A DNA stretch of 64,000 bases, taken from assembly GCF_014356525.2 (NCBI RefSeq), contig NC_052514.1:5132764-5196763 (forward strand), in the 5' to 3' direction. Source of the DNA: Nilaparvata lugens. Lineage: Eukaryota; Arthropoda; Insecta; Hemiptera; Delphacidae. Under the pieces are notes generated by a model. It saw only the letters and a list, made by a program, of their open reading frames with translations, was not told where the DNA came from and ran no database searches. Positions 1 through 10,508 of the stretch are shown here, piece after piece. The first letter of the stretch is position 1; every line of letters starts with the position of its first letter. The position numbers were made by a program, and so were the translations under genes.

Positions 1-205
1 TAAAACAGTACAGCAATATCAATCTATAGTTATAGTGGTTAGATACATCGTGGATAATGTACAGAATGTCTGATAAGTCACTCCCTATTTTTATACAGCT
101 ATAATTTCTTTATCTATGAACCAATTTTGTTGGAACTACTTTTGTTAGATAGAACGCACCTTGAGGTTGTGTTTGACACCAATTTTCATTTGTTTCAGTT
201 TAAAA

Positions 206-376
206 ATGCCCCCTCTCTTGACTGTGCAAGAACGAGCCAAAATACCAGCTCTTTATGAGGTATGGGGATCTGTGGTGCGAGTACAAAGGTGGTGGAGGGC
301 TGAACGAGGGATCCATGCAACACTGGATGCAAAAACACTGAGATCTTTCTTGAATCGTTGCAACAGAATAATGTGA
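206..376 (+). pseudogene. Mariner-like transposase N-terminal fragment (inverted duplicate)
   Basis: The fragment reads MPPLLTVQERAKIPALYEVW and continues with VVRVQRWWRAERGIH. This resembles the helix-turn-helix start (DUF4817-like) common in insect Tc1/mariner-type transposases. It is an inverted copy of the fragment on the minus strand at 655-760 and stops after about 50 recognisable residues. There is no catalytic domain and it cannot encode an active transposase. The family assignment rests on recalled similarity. Confidence 0.6.
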
Positions 377-760
377 AAGACCACTTTCACGAGATCCTTG
401 ACGCAGTAATTTCTTAGGGCTCCTCATGAGTATCTCACGAACCATCTCAACATTCTCTGCTGTCCTTGACGTTGATGGTCTTCCTGATCGTCTTGCATCT
501 GCGACACTCCTGTTGTTAGTAATTCGGAATCGCAATTTTTAACAGTTTTTGGACCATGGATTGGTCCAAACTGTCCCTTTTCAAATATATATACAGTGCA
601 AATCGAAATCTAGGTTAAGCTACGTTCACTCATCAGTGTACATCATAAAAGGTACTCGTTCAGCCCTCCACCAACTTTGTACTCGCACCACTGATCCCCA
701 GACCTCATAACGAGCTGCAATTTTGGCTCGTTCTTGCACAGTCAAGAGATGGGGCATTTT
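366..760 (-). pseudogene. Broken mariner-like transposase N-terminal region
   Basis: On the minus strand the protein starts near 760 with MPHLLTVQERAKIAARYEVW. It is interrupted by about 95 bp of foreign sequence (559-654) and resumes at about 535 with VADARRSGRPSTSRTAENVE and a second helix-turn-helix-like stretch ending SRESGLSHYSV near 366. This order matches a paired helix-turn-helix DNA-binding domain. All sequence after the binding domain is missing, replaced by the inverted copy at 206-376. In block 2 the same frame lacks the insert but has a stop after SLRQ. Confidence 0.65.
559..654. other. Templated filler insert inside the mariner relic
   Basis: Block 2 reads directly from accatgga into tccctcgttcag at the equivalent place. 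Block 1 instead has about 95 bp, of which 566-634 closely matches 1679-1749 inside the nearby family A element. This looks like break repair that copied a nearby template. It is absent from block 2. Confidence 0.7.
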
Positions 761-1186
761 TATACTGAAACAAATGAAAATTGGTGTTAAACACAACCTC
801 AAGGAGTGCTCTATCTATCAAAAGTAGTTCTAACAAAATTGGTTCATAGATAAAGAAATTATAGCTGTATAAAAATAGGGAGTGACTTATCAGACAGGAG
901 AGGGGGCATTTTTAAACTGAAACAAATAAAAATTGGTGTTAAACACAACCTCAAGGAGTGCTCTATCTAACAAAAATTGGTTCATAGATAAAGAAATTAT
1001 AGATGTATGAAAATAGGGAGTGACTATCAGTCAAGAGAGGAGACATTTTTTAACTAAAACAAATGAAAATTGGTGTTAAACACAACCTCAAGGAGTGCTC
1101 CATATAACAAAAGTAGTTCTAACAAAATTTGTTCTTATATAAATAAATTATAGCTGTATAAAAATAGGGAGTGACTTATCAGACAC
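745..1186 (+). repeat. Three tandem subterminal repeats of the mariner relic
   Basis: The stretch from ggggcattttta through the AACAAAATTGGTTCATAGAT motif to GGGAGTGACT occurs three times in a row, ending near 890, 1028 and 1180, with spacing of about 138 and 151 bp. Each unit is the inverted form of the left end (about 66-215). Block 2 has the same three units. Confidence 0.8.
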
Positions 1187-1192
1187 TCTGTA

Positions 1193-1527
1193 TAGTGGAT
1201 ATAGACACATCGTGTATGGTGTATAGTGGATAGGCTTAAGATACATCGTGAAAAGTGTACAGTGGATACATCGATTCTATCTGAGGATGTTTTTTAGTGT
1301 CTACAGAATGGTGTTTGGATTTAGAAGAACTATTGGATGCTCTATGGGAAAGTGAGTATGAAACTCATCAATTTTATACTCATTATATAATAGTTTGTAT
1401 CACACTTTTAAGGTGGATTCGCACACAACGGTGTCAGTGAAAATATAATCCTTATGAGTTCGAGATTATTCATCTTTTGATGACATCTTTGATGAGTAAT
1501 AGTCTGTTGTATGAGTTATGAACATAA
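1193..1527. other. Spacer with degenerate ATAGTGGATACATCGTG motifs
   Basis: Degenerate short repeats of the form tagtggatac-atcgtg flank the mariner relic on both sides (about 30-58 and 1193-1280), so the relic sits inside an older short-motif repeat. The remainder shows no recognisable gene or element. Confidence 0.5.
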
Positions 1528-2246
1528 ATATCGGGGGACCGAGCTTTGCTCTGGAGTGTAAAAGCATAGAAAATTTGTAACGAAAAATTGAATATTTATA
1601 GTTTATATTTATTTATTCATTTTCTCAGTCGTACAATCATTTTTACTCTTGTATGAGGAGGCACAACAGGCTTATGCCCAAAACTGTCCCTTTTCAAATT
1701 TATACTACAGTCCAAATCAAAATCTAGGTTAAGCTACGTTCACTCATCAAAATAACAGTTTATTCACACTTCAAAAAGCGAACACATCTTCAATTACAAA
1801 TAGATATACTATGAATTCGATTTAGAATGATATACTATGTTTACTATAAAATTTTTCAATATACTATGTACTAATCTACACTAACAGCATAATAGTTACT
1901 ATTTTCGACTTTCTAAAGTAAACGTGTTTTCCAAAAAAAAAAGAGAAATAAACGAAAAAAGTTTTTCGTGCTGAATTTTTCTTCTCGTGAGATCAGCTGA
2001 ATGATCCCACACAATCATGCACTCGTTCACTCTTTTCCATGTCCTTCACCGAATTATACCAGGGTTGAGACCTAGTGCAATCGAATTTTCATATCAGAAA
2101 CCTACTTTGTTCCAAATGTCGTGAGAATCATTAGAGCCGTTTTCGAGATCCGGTCACATACAGATATCTTTATAAACATAAAAACATCTAGACATTTAAA
2201 CATCTGAACATATAAACAGAAATTGCTCGTTTAATAGTATAGGATA
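1528..2246 (+). mobile_element. Family A Helitron-like element, copy A1
   Basis: It begins ATATCGGGGGACCGAGC, with the small palindrome GAGCTTTGCTC, and ends GCTCGTTTAATAGTATAGG. These conserved ends recur in at least nine places in the window. There are no long terminal inverted repeats and no coding capacity. A short run of ACATCTAAA-like units lies just before the right end. A small palindrome near one end and a microsatellite inside recall non-autonomous Helitron/Helentron elements such as DINE-1, but the class is an inference. Confidence 0.6.
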
Positions 2247-2282
2247 TGTATTAAATGTATGTTATTTTGTAGCTTAAAATTG

Positions 2283-2508
2283 AGCTACAGAATAAAATTA
2301 TAATTGAGCCACAAATTTAAGTTCGAACCAACTTTGTCATCGGTAACTTGAATATCTTGTAAAGGATATCTACTTACATAAACAACAATATAAAGGCCTA
2401 ATACATAATAGAAACTACGTCACCTATGTAGATTAAGCTACGGATTAAAATGATAATTGAGCCACAAATTTAAGTTCGAACCAACTTTGTCATCGGTAAC
2501 TTAAATCT
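2283..2508 (+). repeat. Direct repeat pair, about 75 bp, spaced 153 bp
   Basis: The stretch with ATTGAGCCACAAATTTAAG and CATCGGTAACTT occurs at about 2283-2356 and 2435-2508. Both copies are kept in block 2. Confidence 0.8.
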
Positions 2509-3366
2509 GTGCTTTAAACGGTTATTGACATCAATTTGTTTGGAACTTTTATGTTCCTGCTCAACACTTTAGAAGCGAAAGGTTCCTGAGGCTTTAGTTT
2601 ATCGTTGTAACTCCAGCCTGTAATTACCAATCTGAAGCGAAACAAATTTATAATCTCTAAAACATAGGCTCCATTCTACCATGTCAAGATTCTCTTTGAA
2701 CTGACAGCATTGGTTAAATTAGAATCATTGTTTTCATTTATGAAGTGTGCTGAAAGTTTGAGGTGAATAAAGCTGAAATGCATCATTTCAGTGTTTGATA
2801 TTTAATATGAGCTCAGAACTTTATTTTATTTATATTCTCGGCCTGTAAATATTGTACAGTACGTCTATAATGTAGCTATGTAATACAGTGATCAGCTTAC
2901 GGTTTATCTATGCTCTAAGCCCAAAACTGTTCCTTTCCCAAATTGAATCGCATTACTCTATCAAATGGTTGTCCTCTTCAATTTGATACGCATGGCAGAG
3001 GATTTGAATATCATCATGTTCACGAAAGAAAGCAAGGGTTTAATAAGCATGTGTTCTAGAAAAGTTGAAAGATATTATATTTTATACTAATTTGATGGAA
3101 TAATCTCCGCTTGAAGTGAACTTCACTTAATCATTGAATACTATTGTATTCAATATTTCATATTATTTTATGCCACTTTGTTTATAAATTTTTTGTAATC
3201 TATTTCTTTTTGAAGCTCACGAACGGACGTAAGTCTTGTGAGCTCCACATTCTATTTCTTGTAATAATTTTTGTATGTACATTGTCAATTTGATTTTCTA
3301 TGTTGTACAAGAGATGAATGAATAAACTTGAATAAACTTGAATAAACTTGAATAAACTTGAACTTG
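2509..3366 (+). mobile_element. Probable LINE 3-prime remnant with AATAAACTTG tail
   Basis: Noncoding DNA ending in four tandem AATAAACTTG units (3321-3360). Short oligomer tails like this are typical of CR1/jockey-type non-LTR retrotransposon 3-prime ends. No reverse transcriptase is seen; only the 3-prime part is inferred and the left boundary is unknown. A family A element abuts it on the right. Confidence 0.4.
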
Positions 3367-4375
3367 AATATCGGGGACCGAGCTTCGTTCTGGAGTTAAA
3401 AAGCGTATCAAATTTATTACGAAAGAAGAAATTATAATACATTCATACAGAAATGTTCTATCTAATCACAGTAAATGAGATTAATACCCAGAGGTATGTA
3501 AAAATTTCCCTCACAAAGGCCCAGTTGCACAAAAGCCGGTTAAATTTTAATCCTGAATAACTTCACGTGAAACAAATCAGAGAAGACCAAAAAGATGGAT
3601 CTACTGGAATTGATCAGGATTGAAAAATAGTCCAGCTTTTTTGCAACCGGCACTAAGTACCTGATTGAATGATTACAGAAGTTCAACAACTGAGTCATAA
3701 TTTTGACACAGTCCCACACACATGAACTCGCTCATTCACCTCCATCACCAACAGACGACGAAATAATTATTATCAGCTGTTTTTCCAAGGATGAATAATA
3801 ATTATCCTTTTAATGTCTTTCAGCGAGTTTTCCCAGGGATGAGACCTAGTGCAATCGAATCTTTATATTATAAACCCACTGTGTTTTGAATTTCGTGAGA
3901 ATCGTTAGAGCCGTTTTCAAGATCCGGTGAAATACAAACATCTAAACATCTAAACATCTAAACATCTAAATGACATCTTAACATCTTAACATCAAAACAT
4001 CCAAACATCTAAACATCTAAACATCTAAACATCTAAACATCTAAACATCTAAACATCTAAACATCTAAACATCTAAACATCTAAACATCTAAACATCTAA
4101 CATCTAAACATCTAAACATCTAAACATCTAAACATCTAAACATCTAAACATCTAAACATCTAAACATCTAAACATCTAAACATCTGAACATCTAAACATC
4201 TAAACATCTAAACATCTAAACATCTAAACATCTAAACATCTAACATCTAAACATCTAAACATCTAAACATCTAAACATCTAAACATCTAAACATCTAAAC
4301 ATCTAAACATCTAAACATCTAAACATCTAAACATCTTAACATATAAACAGAAGCTGCTCGTTTAATAGTATAGAA
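3367..4375 (+). mobile_element. Family A element copy A2 with expanded minisatellite
   Basis: Starts AATATCGGGGACCGAGC and ends GCTCGTTTAATAGTATAG. The body has the family core, with GAATCGTTAGAGCCGTTTTC near 3900. Between that core and the right end lies an array of about 45 ACATCTAAA units, where other copies have only a few. Confidence 0.65.
3936..4342 (+). repeat. 9-bp minisatellite (ACATCTAAA)n
   Basis: About 45 nearly perfect 9-bp units, with one irregular patch near 3970-4000 and a few units with a base lost or changed. It is not a CRISPR: the units are contiguous with no spacers. It has expanded from the short ACATCTAAA tract present in every family A copy. Confidence 0.95.
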
Positions 4376-4381
4376 TATACT

Positions 4382-4755
4382 AGCGTGAGGTCCACGTTAT
4401 AATGACAGTGGAGAAAGATAGGAGAAAAACGTTGCCGATCCTCTGTCTTGTCAATGCCTTCTATAGACGGTAGCTGATATAGGTTTATTGAGGTATTAAT
4501 ATTAACTGTTCACTCTCGTTTAAATTAATCAATTATATTTTTTAAGCAAGAAATGATATTTTTCAATAATTCAATAATGAATTTTCATAATTAAGATGAA
4601 ATATTTTGTTACCTACCAATTCGAAATTGTTAAAAAACGATCTGGCAACAGAGCAAAGCGAGAAACAAATAGCGCTATCGACTTTGTTGAATGATAGACA
4701 AGGATAGCAATACCATTGCTTATCAAACACTGCCATTATAACGTGGACCTCACTA
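4382..4755. mobile_element. MITE with GTGAGGTCCACGTTATAATG inverted ends
   Basis: The left end GTGAGGTCCACGTTATAATG is the reverse complement of the right end at about 4735-4753. A full relative lies at 27476-27850 and fragments lie at 11628-11675 and 22152-22250. It is about 374 bp and noncoding. The right flank and relatives read CTCACTATA, consistent with a TA target. Confidence 0.7.
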
Positions 4756-4856
4756 AAGTTTCACTCATACTACTTAAGATTTCACTCATACACTTCCATG
4801 TTAATGCACACTTTTCACTCATAAACGTTCAATATCCAACACATTCACTAGCCTCA

Positions 4857-5264
4857 ACTCATGCAGTTGATTATTCCATTCATAAATTCCTATTTCCATT
4901 GATGATTTCGTCATACTCATTCCATTTCACATAAGAAAACAGACAACCCTATAATTTTTCACTACTCATTTCATTCCACCTCTATGCATTACTCATTCAT
5001 GCAGTTGATTACTTCATTCATAAACTCATCCTCTACGCAATTTCATTGATGATCCGATGCTTCGAACTCATTCCGTCTTATGATAAGAAAACCGAAAAAC
5101 CCTAATTTCCCAATATTCATTCTATTTCACCTTTAATCATTACTCACTCATGGAGTTGATCACTCCATTCATAAACTCCTCTTTTACGCAATTTCATTGA
5201 TGCTTCCGTTGCTTCATACCCATTCTATTGCACATAAGAGAACAGACTAACCCTAATTTTCTTG
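4857..5264 (+). repeat. Three degenerate tandem units of about 140-150 bp
   Basis: Each unit contains a variant of CATGCAGTTGATTACTCCATTCATAAA, then TTTCATTGATG, then CATAAGAAAACAGAC and AACCCTAAT. Units begin near 4857, 4996 and 5145. All are kept in block 2. Confidence 0.75.
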
Positions 5265-5844
5265 AGCAAAGAACGAGACAAAATTGATGAACTCTGTCAG
5301 GTTGAGGCCAAATAACATCGCCAAAATAAACTTTCCCGTTGACTGAGAAATTATTATTTTTGTCAGTCTCGGAAAGTTCCGCTTTCAAGCGTGAGCTTTC
5401 TTGGAATTTTCCTCAGAATTTCCACAGCGGCTTTTCCACTGCTGGAGCGGCGAAAACTTTTAGTCGTAAAATAATATTTTCCGACAGATGTGTATAGTGA
5501 GATTCACTTTGAACGGTCAGTATTGAAAGAATGGGAAGCACTGATGTTGGTTTCATGAGGAATGCTGACAGTGTCACTTGTAGAGAGTCAATGACTCAAT
5601 AAATCTTTAAATCTGAAAATCTTGAATATTGTAGATTGTACATTGATCTAGATTATGAGAAAATTCACGATCCTCGGTTTCCCCGAGTGATAAGTTTGGG
5701 GAAATCACAAGTTTGTTTATGGAAGAGGATTGTAATTCAGAAATTAATTGAAGCTACTTCAATCGATTTCAAGGAAATGTTTAGTCTTGTGGGTTTCCAA
5801 AACTTATAAAAATGCGGAAAGCATGAATTTGTAAAAGAATATTA
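5265..5844. other. No recognisable feature
   Basis: AT-rich noncoding sequence. Short open frames here have no recognisable domains. Confidence 0.5.
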
Positions 5845-6430
5845 TCTATATTCTATATAATATATAAAAGCGAAATGGCACTCACTCACTCACTGACTGA
5901 CTGACTCACTCACTCGCAGAACTAAAAATCTACCGAATCAAAAATGTTCAAATTTGGTAGGTATGTTCAGTTGGCCCTTTAGAGGCGCACTAAGAACGGA
6001 TTTCCAAAGATACGCCCAAAATCTGCGTTTTTTTGCTTCTTCTCGGATTTATCGAGAACAGAAATTGTTCAAATTAAGTACAGAAGCTCAGCTAGGGTGC
6101 AATAATGTTGTGTTACAAGGATTTTGCAATATCGACAAAGATACGCCCAAAATTAGCGTTTTTCCAGCGTTTTCTCAGCTTTATCGAGAACAAATGAACA
6201 GAAAATGTTCAAATTTAGTACAGAAGCTCAGCTAGGGTGTAGTAATGTTGTGTTAGAAAGAATTTGCAATAACGTCAACGATACGCCCAAAATTAGCGTT
6301 TTTCCAGCGTTTTTTTTTTATAAATGCAATATCTCAGTAATTTCCATCCATAATTTAATACTTCTGAGAACAAAAACCGAACATCAAAGACGCGAACAAA
6401 ATGAGGAAATAGCTACAATAGAATTTTAAA
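5845..6430 (+). mobile_element. Helitron-like 5-prime end with internal tandem units (H1)
   Basis: Begins A|TCTATATTCTATATAATATA then AAAAGCGAAATGGCACTCAC, followed by a TCAC/TGAC-rich tract. The same head occurs at the TC end of the canonical Helitron at 31414-32244. Three degenerate units, each with GATACGCCCAAAAT (6009, 6139, 6281), follow. No CTRR end is evident, so the right boundary is uncertain. Short open frames here are repeat-derived. Confidence 0.6.
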
Positions 6431-6618
6431 AATTAGTCTTCAAGCTATGTATCTGTCAACTTGTTGATAATACGACAGCACACCTTATTTTATAGAGTTG
6501 ATTACTAAAACAGGCTCAGACATAAATTATATCAATTTTACTGATTTCTCAGTTGCTCAAAATGATTATTAAAATGAAATTAAATCCTATACTATTGAAC
6601 GAGCAATTTATGTTTATA

Positions 6619-6790
6619 TGTTTGGATGTTTGGATGTTTAGATGTTCAGATGTTTAGATGTTTAGATGTTTAGATGTTTAGATGTTTAGATGTTTAGATG
6701 TTTAGATGTTTAGATGTTTAGATGTTTAGATGTTTAGATGTTTAGATGTTTAGATGTTTAGATGTTAAATGTTTAGATGTTTATATGTTT
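6619..6790 (-). repeat. 9-bp minisatellite (TTTAGATGT)n
   Basis: About 19 units of the reverse complement of ACATCTAAA, in the subterminal position expected for a reversed family A element. Confidence 0.95.
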
Positions 6791-7232
6791 GTATTTCACC
6801 GGATCTCGAAAACGGCTCTAACGATTCTCATGAAATTCAGAAAATAGTAGGTTTATAATATAAAGATTCGATTGCACTAGGTCTCATCCCTGGAAAAACT
6901 CTCTGAAGGACATGAAAAGGATAATTCATCCTTGGAAGAACAGATTTCGTCGTCTGTCGATAACAGAAGATGCTGTGCCTGTGTGGGAGATCAGCTGTGT
7001 AATCATCCAAACAGCTTACCGTACCTCCCGAGAAATATTATCTAGAAATTTTAATAGACTCTATGTAAATGATCTGATTTGTTGACATGACATGGTTTAT
7101 CACTAAACTAGTAGTTCTGTGAACAGTAGACCTCACGCAGTATTCTCATCCACAAGTACCTGATTGAAACTATAGACCTTATGGAAATACAGTAATAGAC
7201 TGGCTTCTCCACACATCTGTGTAATCACTTGT

Positions 7233-8290
7233 CAGCTGATTTATGATAAATAATTCTATAGTCTGATTCTACTCTAATATTGGCGTATGAAGGAGGCTCC
7301 TTTTTCCTTTTATATTATCCTTGAAATGCAAAATTTCCAAAAACCTTGTATATACGTCGACGCGCAATTAAAAAAGGAACATATCTGTCAAATTTCATGA
7401 AATTTTACTCTAATATTGGCGTATGAATGAGGCTCCTTTTTCCTCTTATATTATCCATGAAATGCAAAATTTTCAAAAACCTTGTATATACGTCGACGCG
7501 CAATTAAAAAAGGAACATACCTGTCAAATTTCATGAAAATCTATTACCGTATTTCACCGTAGATGCGCAACATATCGACTAACCGTCGACTTGAATCTTA
7601 GACCTCACTTCGCTCGGTCAATTAGAGTATATCATAATATTCAAAGTTAATCATTATTTTAGAGTTTTAAGTGATTAGTGAGTGTTATTTTGTTATTCAA
7701 TTTGGTTTGTAAACAATCTAAATTAGAACTTTTCTGTTTTTAAATATTTCGACTGAAAATTGGACCTGAATAATTCAAGTGTTTGAAAAATAACCTACTT
7801 TTTGGACCATTTATAGTGTATATAAATCAAAATTCGGGGAAGAAACAGTTTCGGGCTGTGCCTGTTTGTCCTTCCCCAATCATTTTAAAGAATATTGTGC
7901 TCTGTTGATCAACAAATAAATAACGAGCTATGCTCGGTGCCCCGATATTGATTAATCAATATAGAAATCATCAGTACCCTCTTTCTATAATTGACCGAGC
8001 GAAGTGAGGTCTAAGATTCAATTCGACGGTTTGGCATTTCTCTTAATGTTTAAATGTTAAATAATCATATGTTTATATGTTTTCACGTTGCGCATTTACT
8101 GCGAAACGCGGTAATAGATTTTCATGAAATTTGACAGGTATGTTCCTTTTTAAATTGCGCGTCGACGTATATACAAGGTTTTTGGAAATTTTGCATTTCA
8201 AGGATAATATAAAAGGAGAAAGGAGCCTCCATCATACGCCAATATTAGAGTAAAAATCAGACTAAAGAATTATTCATCATAAATCAGCTG
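7233..8290. mobile_element. Long-arm foldback element
   Basis: CAGCTGATTTATGAT at 7233 and the following sequence (GGCGTATGA, GGAGGCTCC, ACGTCGACGCGCAATT) reappear reverse-complemented at about 8105-8290. Inner parts of the arms include ACCTCACTTCGCTCGGTCAA (about 7601) and its complement (about 7990). Arms are roughly 300 bp, and the loop contains part of a family A element. Confidence 0.7.
7271..7542 (+). repeat. 136-bp tandem duplication, block 1 only
   Basis: ACTCTAATATTGGCGTATGA occurs at 7271 and 7407 with the whole 136-bp unit repeated. Block 2 has a single unit, which explains most of the offset change of about 120 bp. Confidence 0.85.
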
Positions 8291-8297
8291 TCGAGTT

Positions 8298-9300
8298 AAC
8301 CATAAATGCCATGACGCATGCAATTCAATATCCCAATGTAAATTGGTAAAAAATTAACAGCTGTGTAGACTATAAATTGCATGCCTCAATGCGTGCCCCA
8401 TTGAATGCAATTTTTATGCACTATTAAATAGGATGCAAAGAACTTATAACAGCTCGTCTGGGCGCCCAGATGTCTTCTGGTTTTCTCGTGCTAAATTCTG
8501 GAAAGCGTTATAATTATGATAATTAAATCTTGTGTAAGCATGATCTGATCAAATAAAAAATTAGTCTATCAGTGTGAAAGTGCTTATGGTTTGGGACGTC
8601 GTTATAACTGCGCGAGGTCTACTGTTTACAGAACTACCAGTAATCAAACAGTTCAATTAGCCCTATTAGAATACAGCTCTATTAATGTCCTTCATCAGAG
8701 AATAGAATTAACTTATTTAATCTCATCCCTACACCTCATCCAGTTTCTCCTATTGGCAAATGCAGGAAGGTGGAAGTTATGAGTGCTTGATATCCCAACT
8801 AGTGGAAGTTAAGTGAAAATGTTTCGTGTCTCGAGTCGTGTCAGAAATCGTGTGTCAAGTGCCTCGTGTCGTCGTGTGTGATTCAAGAAAAACAGGTCGG
8901 CTGGAAAATCGTGTGTGCCGGAGTCACATGTGGATCTCACCAGAAAAATTTCTAGAATATTTCACCAGTGTGATGAGTTGGAATGTTCAATTTTCCCTCA
9001 TTTTTTCAATATATTTTGAATTTTAAATGAGCTCGTTTGTAAACGCCTGAAAACGTTTCATGTGACGAGGCCCTTATTGATCCGTTATCGTATGCTATTT
9101 TATTCCCACTGAACTTTGTGAGATGAAGTTCATAAGAAATGAATCATTATTAAATTTATTGTTCATTCCATAAAACTCTCTCAATCATTGAACAGCCAGC
9201 GACATCTGTCGGCATAAACCGCAACTACAAAGTACTCAGCAAATAATGAAGATGGAGCCACTTTCGCTTTCATTCATAATCCAATTCTGTCTCAGCCTGC
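8298..9300. other. Low-repeat stretch including a CGTGT-rich patch
   Basis: No recognised coding domain. At 8820-8930 CGTGT occurs repeatedly in a locally CpG-richer patch, unlike the AT-rich surroundings. Around 8600-8640 is a fragment (GTAGTTCTGT-like, with ACAGTAGACCTC in reverse) that also occurs at 7098-7170 and 20398-20465. A host exon or 5-prime UTR cannot be shown. Confidence 0.35.
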
Positions 9301-9309
9301 TGAATAATG

Positions 9310-9478
9310 AATGAGAGAGAGAGAGAGTGTGAGATGTGATGAGATAGTAGTAGAGAAAAGAGACAGAGATAGAGAAAGAGTAAGAGAATGATGATATTTG
9401 AGCAGGGGATTGAGTGAGAGAGAGTGAGAGAGAGTAAGATTATTTGGCAGATAAATTTCAATTTCAGACAGAGAGAGA
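9310..9478. repeat. GA-rich low-complexity tract
   Basis: Mostly GAGAGAGA and GTGAGA runs. Open frames on either strand are composition artefacts. Confidence 0.85.
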
Positions 9479-9752
9479 TTGATTGATTGATTGATTGAGT
9501 ACTTTATTTATGTAGATTACAATATATACTGGCTTATACACTTATATACAATAGCTTACAATACAGCAAAATTATAGATGAATTAACATAATATAGACTA
9601 AGGAAATAATTATTGAACTGTATATGATATGAAAGAGCAATTTGTAATATAATAACTATAGATAATTATATTGTTATGCATCTACATAAATTGGCGGAGC
9701 TTTGGGCATATCAATGTCCATTCTACGGAAAGAATATTAAAAATATCCTCCC
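9474..9752 (-). mobile_element. LINE/SINE-like 3-prime tail with ATCA repeats (family C)
   Basis: On the minus strand it ends in TCTACATAAATAAAGTACT followed by CAATCAATCAATC. The same tail occurs at 28783-29008 and 39773-40101 on the plus strand, each including TGTCCAAAGCTCCGCCAATT. A fixed 3-prime end with a short tandem tail fits a 5-prime-truncated retroelement. No coding sequence is present. Confidence 0.6.
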
Positions 9753-9767
9753 CACTAACTCTCTATC

Positions 9768-10045
9768 AAAGTGAGAGAGACAGTGTGAGTGAGAGAGAGA
9801 GTGTGATTATTTGACAGATGAATTTCAATTTCAGATAGAGAGAGAGAGAGAGTGAGAGAGAGTGTGTGTGAGAGAGAGAGAGTGAGTGAAAAGGGAGTGA
9901 GAGAGAGGTGAGTGAAAAAGTGAGTGAGAGAGAGAGAGTGAGATGTTTGGCAGATAAACTTCAATTTCAGATAGAGAGAGAGAGTGTGGTGTGTGTATGA
10001 GAGAGAAAGAGTGAGTAAGACAGTGACAGAGAGGGTTAGGATGAA
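9768..10045. repeat. GA/GT-rich low-complexity tract
   Basis: GAGAGAG and GTGTGAG runs, interspersed with copies of GATGAATTTCAATTTCAGA-type phrases (also about 9450-9468 and 9955-9972), so a larger unit of GA-tract plus that phrase is reiterated. Confidence 0.8.
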
Positions 10046-10508
10046 AAAGAGAGATAAGAATGAGATGAGACATGGGATAACAGAGATATGCTATGAGAAT
10101 TACATTAGAATATCCATGCACATTGCGGGCTTTTCAGAGAGATGTCTCATTTTATTACATTTCCTGTTCCTTTTCTTGTCAACTCTATGGTTTCAGAAGA
10201 CGACCTGGAAATCTGATCAATTCTCCTTTGATTCTACATTGAGGATACTTGAAATATTTTCTAAACGTCATTATCAATCTGCATTCTATCTCATTTCTTT
10301 TGATGTATTATTCCACAATATCAATGTATTCAATCTTACTCGTTCTCTTCATGAAAAGTTATGATAACTGACTATAATGATGTACTGATAACTGAATTGA
10401 AGTTGATTTTTGATCGATGTGAAATGTCTGAGGATTGCTTGGGTCCAGAGTTCAAACAAGTATACAAAATTGAGAGTTCATTCACCAAAAAACCACAGTA
10501 TCTTGTAA
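10046..10508. other. No recognisable feature
   Basis: The open frames here have no domain I recognise. The frame is disturbed by several single-base differences between the blocks, which argues against coding. Confidence 0.5.

Larger units (their letters stand above)
62..1190. mobile_element. Degenerate Tc1/mariner-like element with TA target duplication
   Basis: The termini are inverted repeats of each other: left CAGAATGTCTGATAAGTC, and on the opposite strand at the right CAGAGTGTCTGATAAGTC. Each is flanked by TA (60-61 and 1191-1192), the usual Tc1/mariner target. The inverted homology runs on for over 100 bp. The right side holds three tandem copies (about 138-151 bp) of the subterminal sequence. 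Inside are fragments of a transposase N-terminal helix-turn-helix region on both strands. No DDE/D catalytic domain is present, so the element is non-autonomous and decayed. Confidence 0.75.
6584..7949 (-). mobile_element. Family A mosaic in reverse orientation (A3)
   Basis: Begins ATCCTATACTATTGAACGAGC and ends GCTCGGTGCCCCGATATT, the reversed family ends. Segments 7640-7949 and about 7005-7098 match 15917-16340 in reverse, so an ancestral element has been split by about 540 bp carrying one arm of a foldback. The CCTATACTATT end carries a reversed minisatellite. Confidence 0.5.

Noticed and set aside
3200..3442. Frames conserved between blocks as a gene family
   Set aside because: The whole 22-kb block is duplicated, so conservation gives no evidence of coding.
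3936..4342. CRISPR-like regular array
   Set aside because: Contiguous 9-bp units with no spacers, in a eukaryotic transposon.
9270..10121. Ser/Leu/His-rich open frames
   Set aside because: Readings of GA/CT low-complexity DNA; likewise 11745-11990, 26126-26420, 40205-40513 and 52309-52500.
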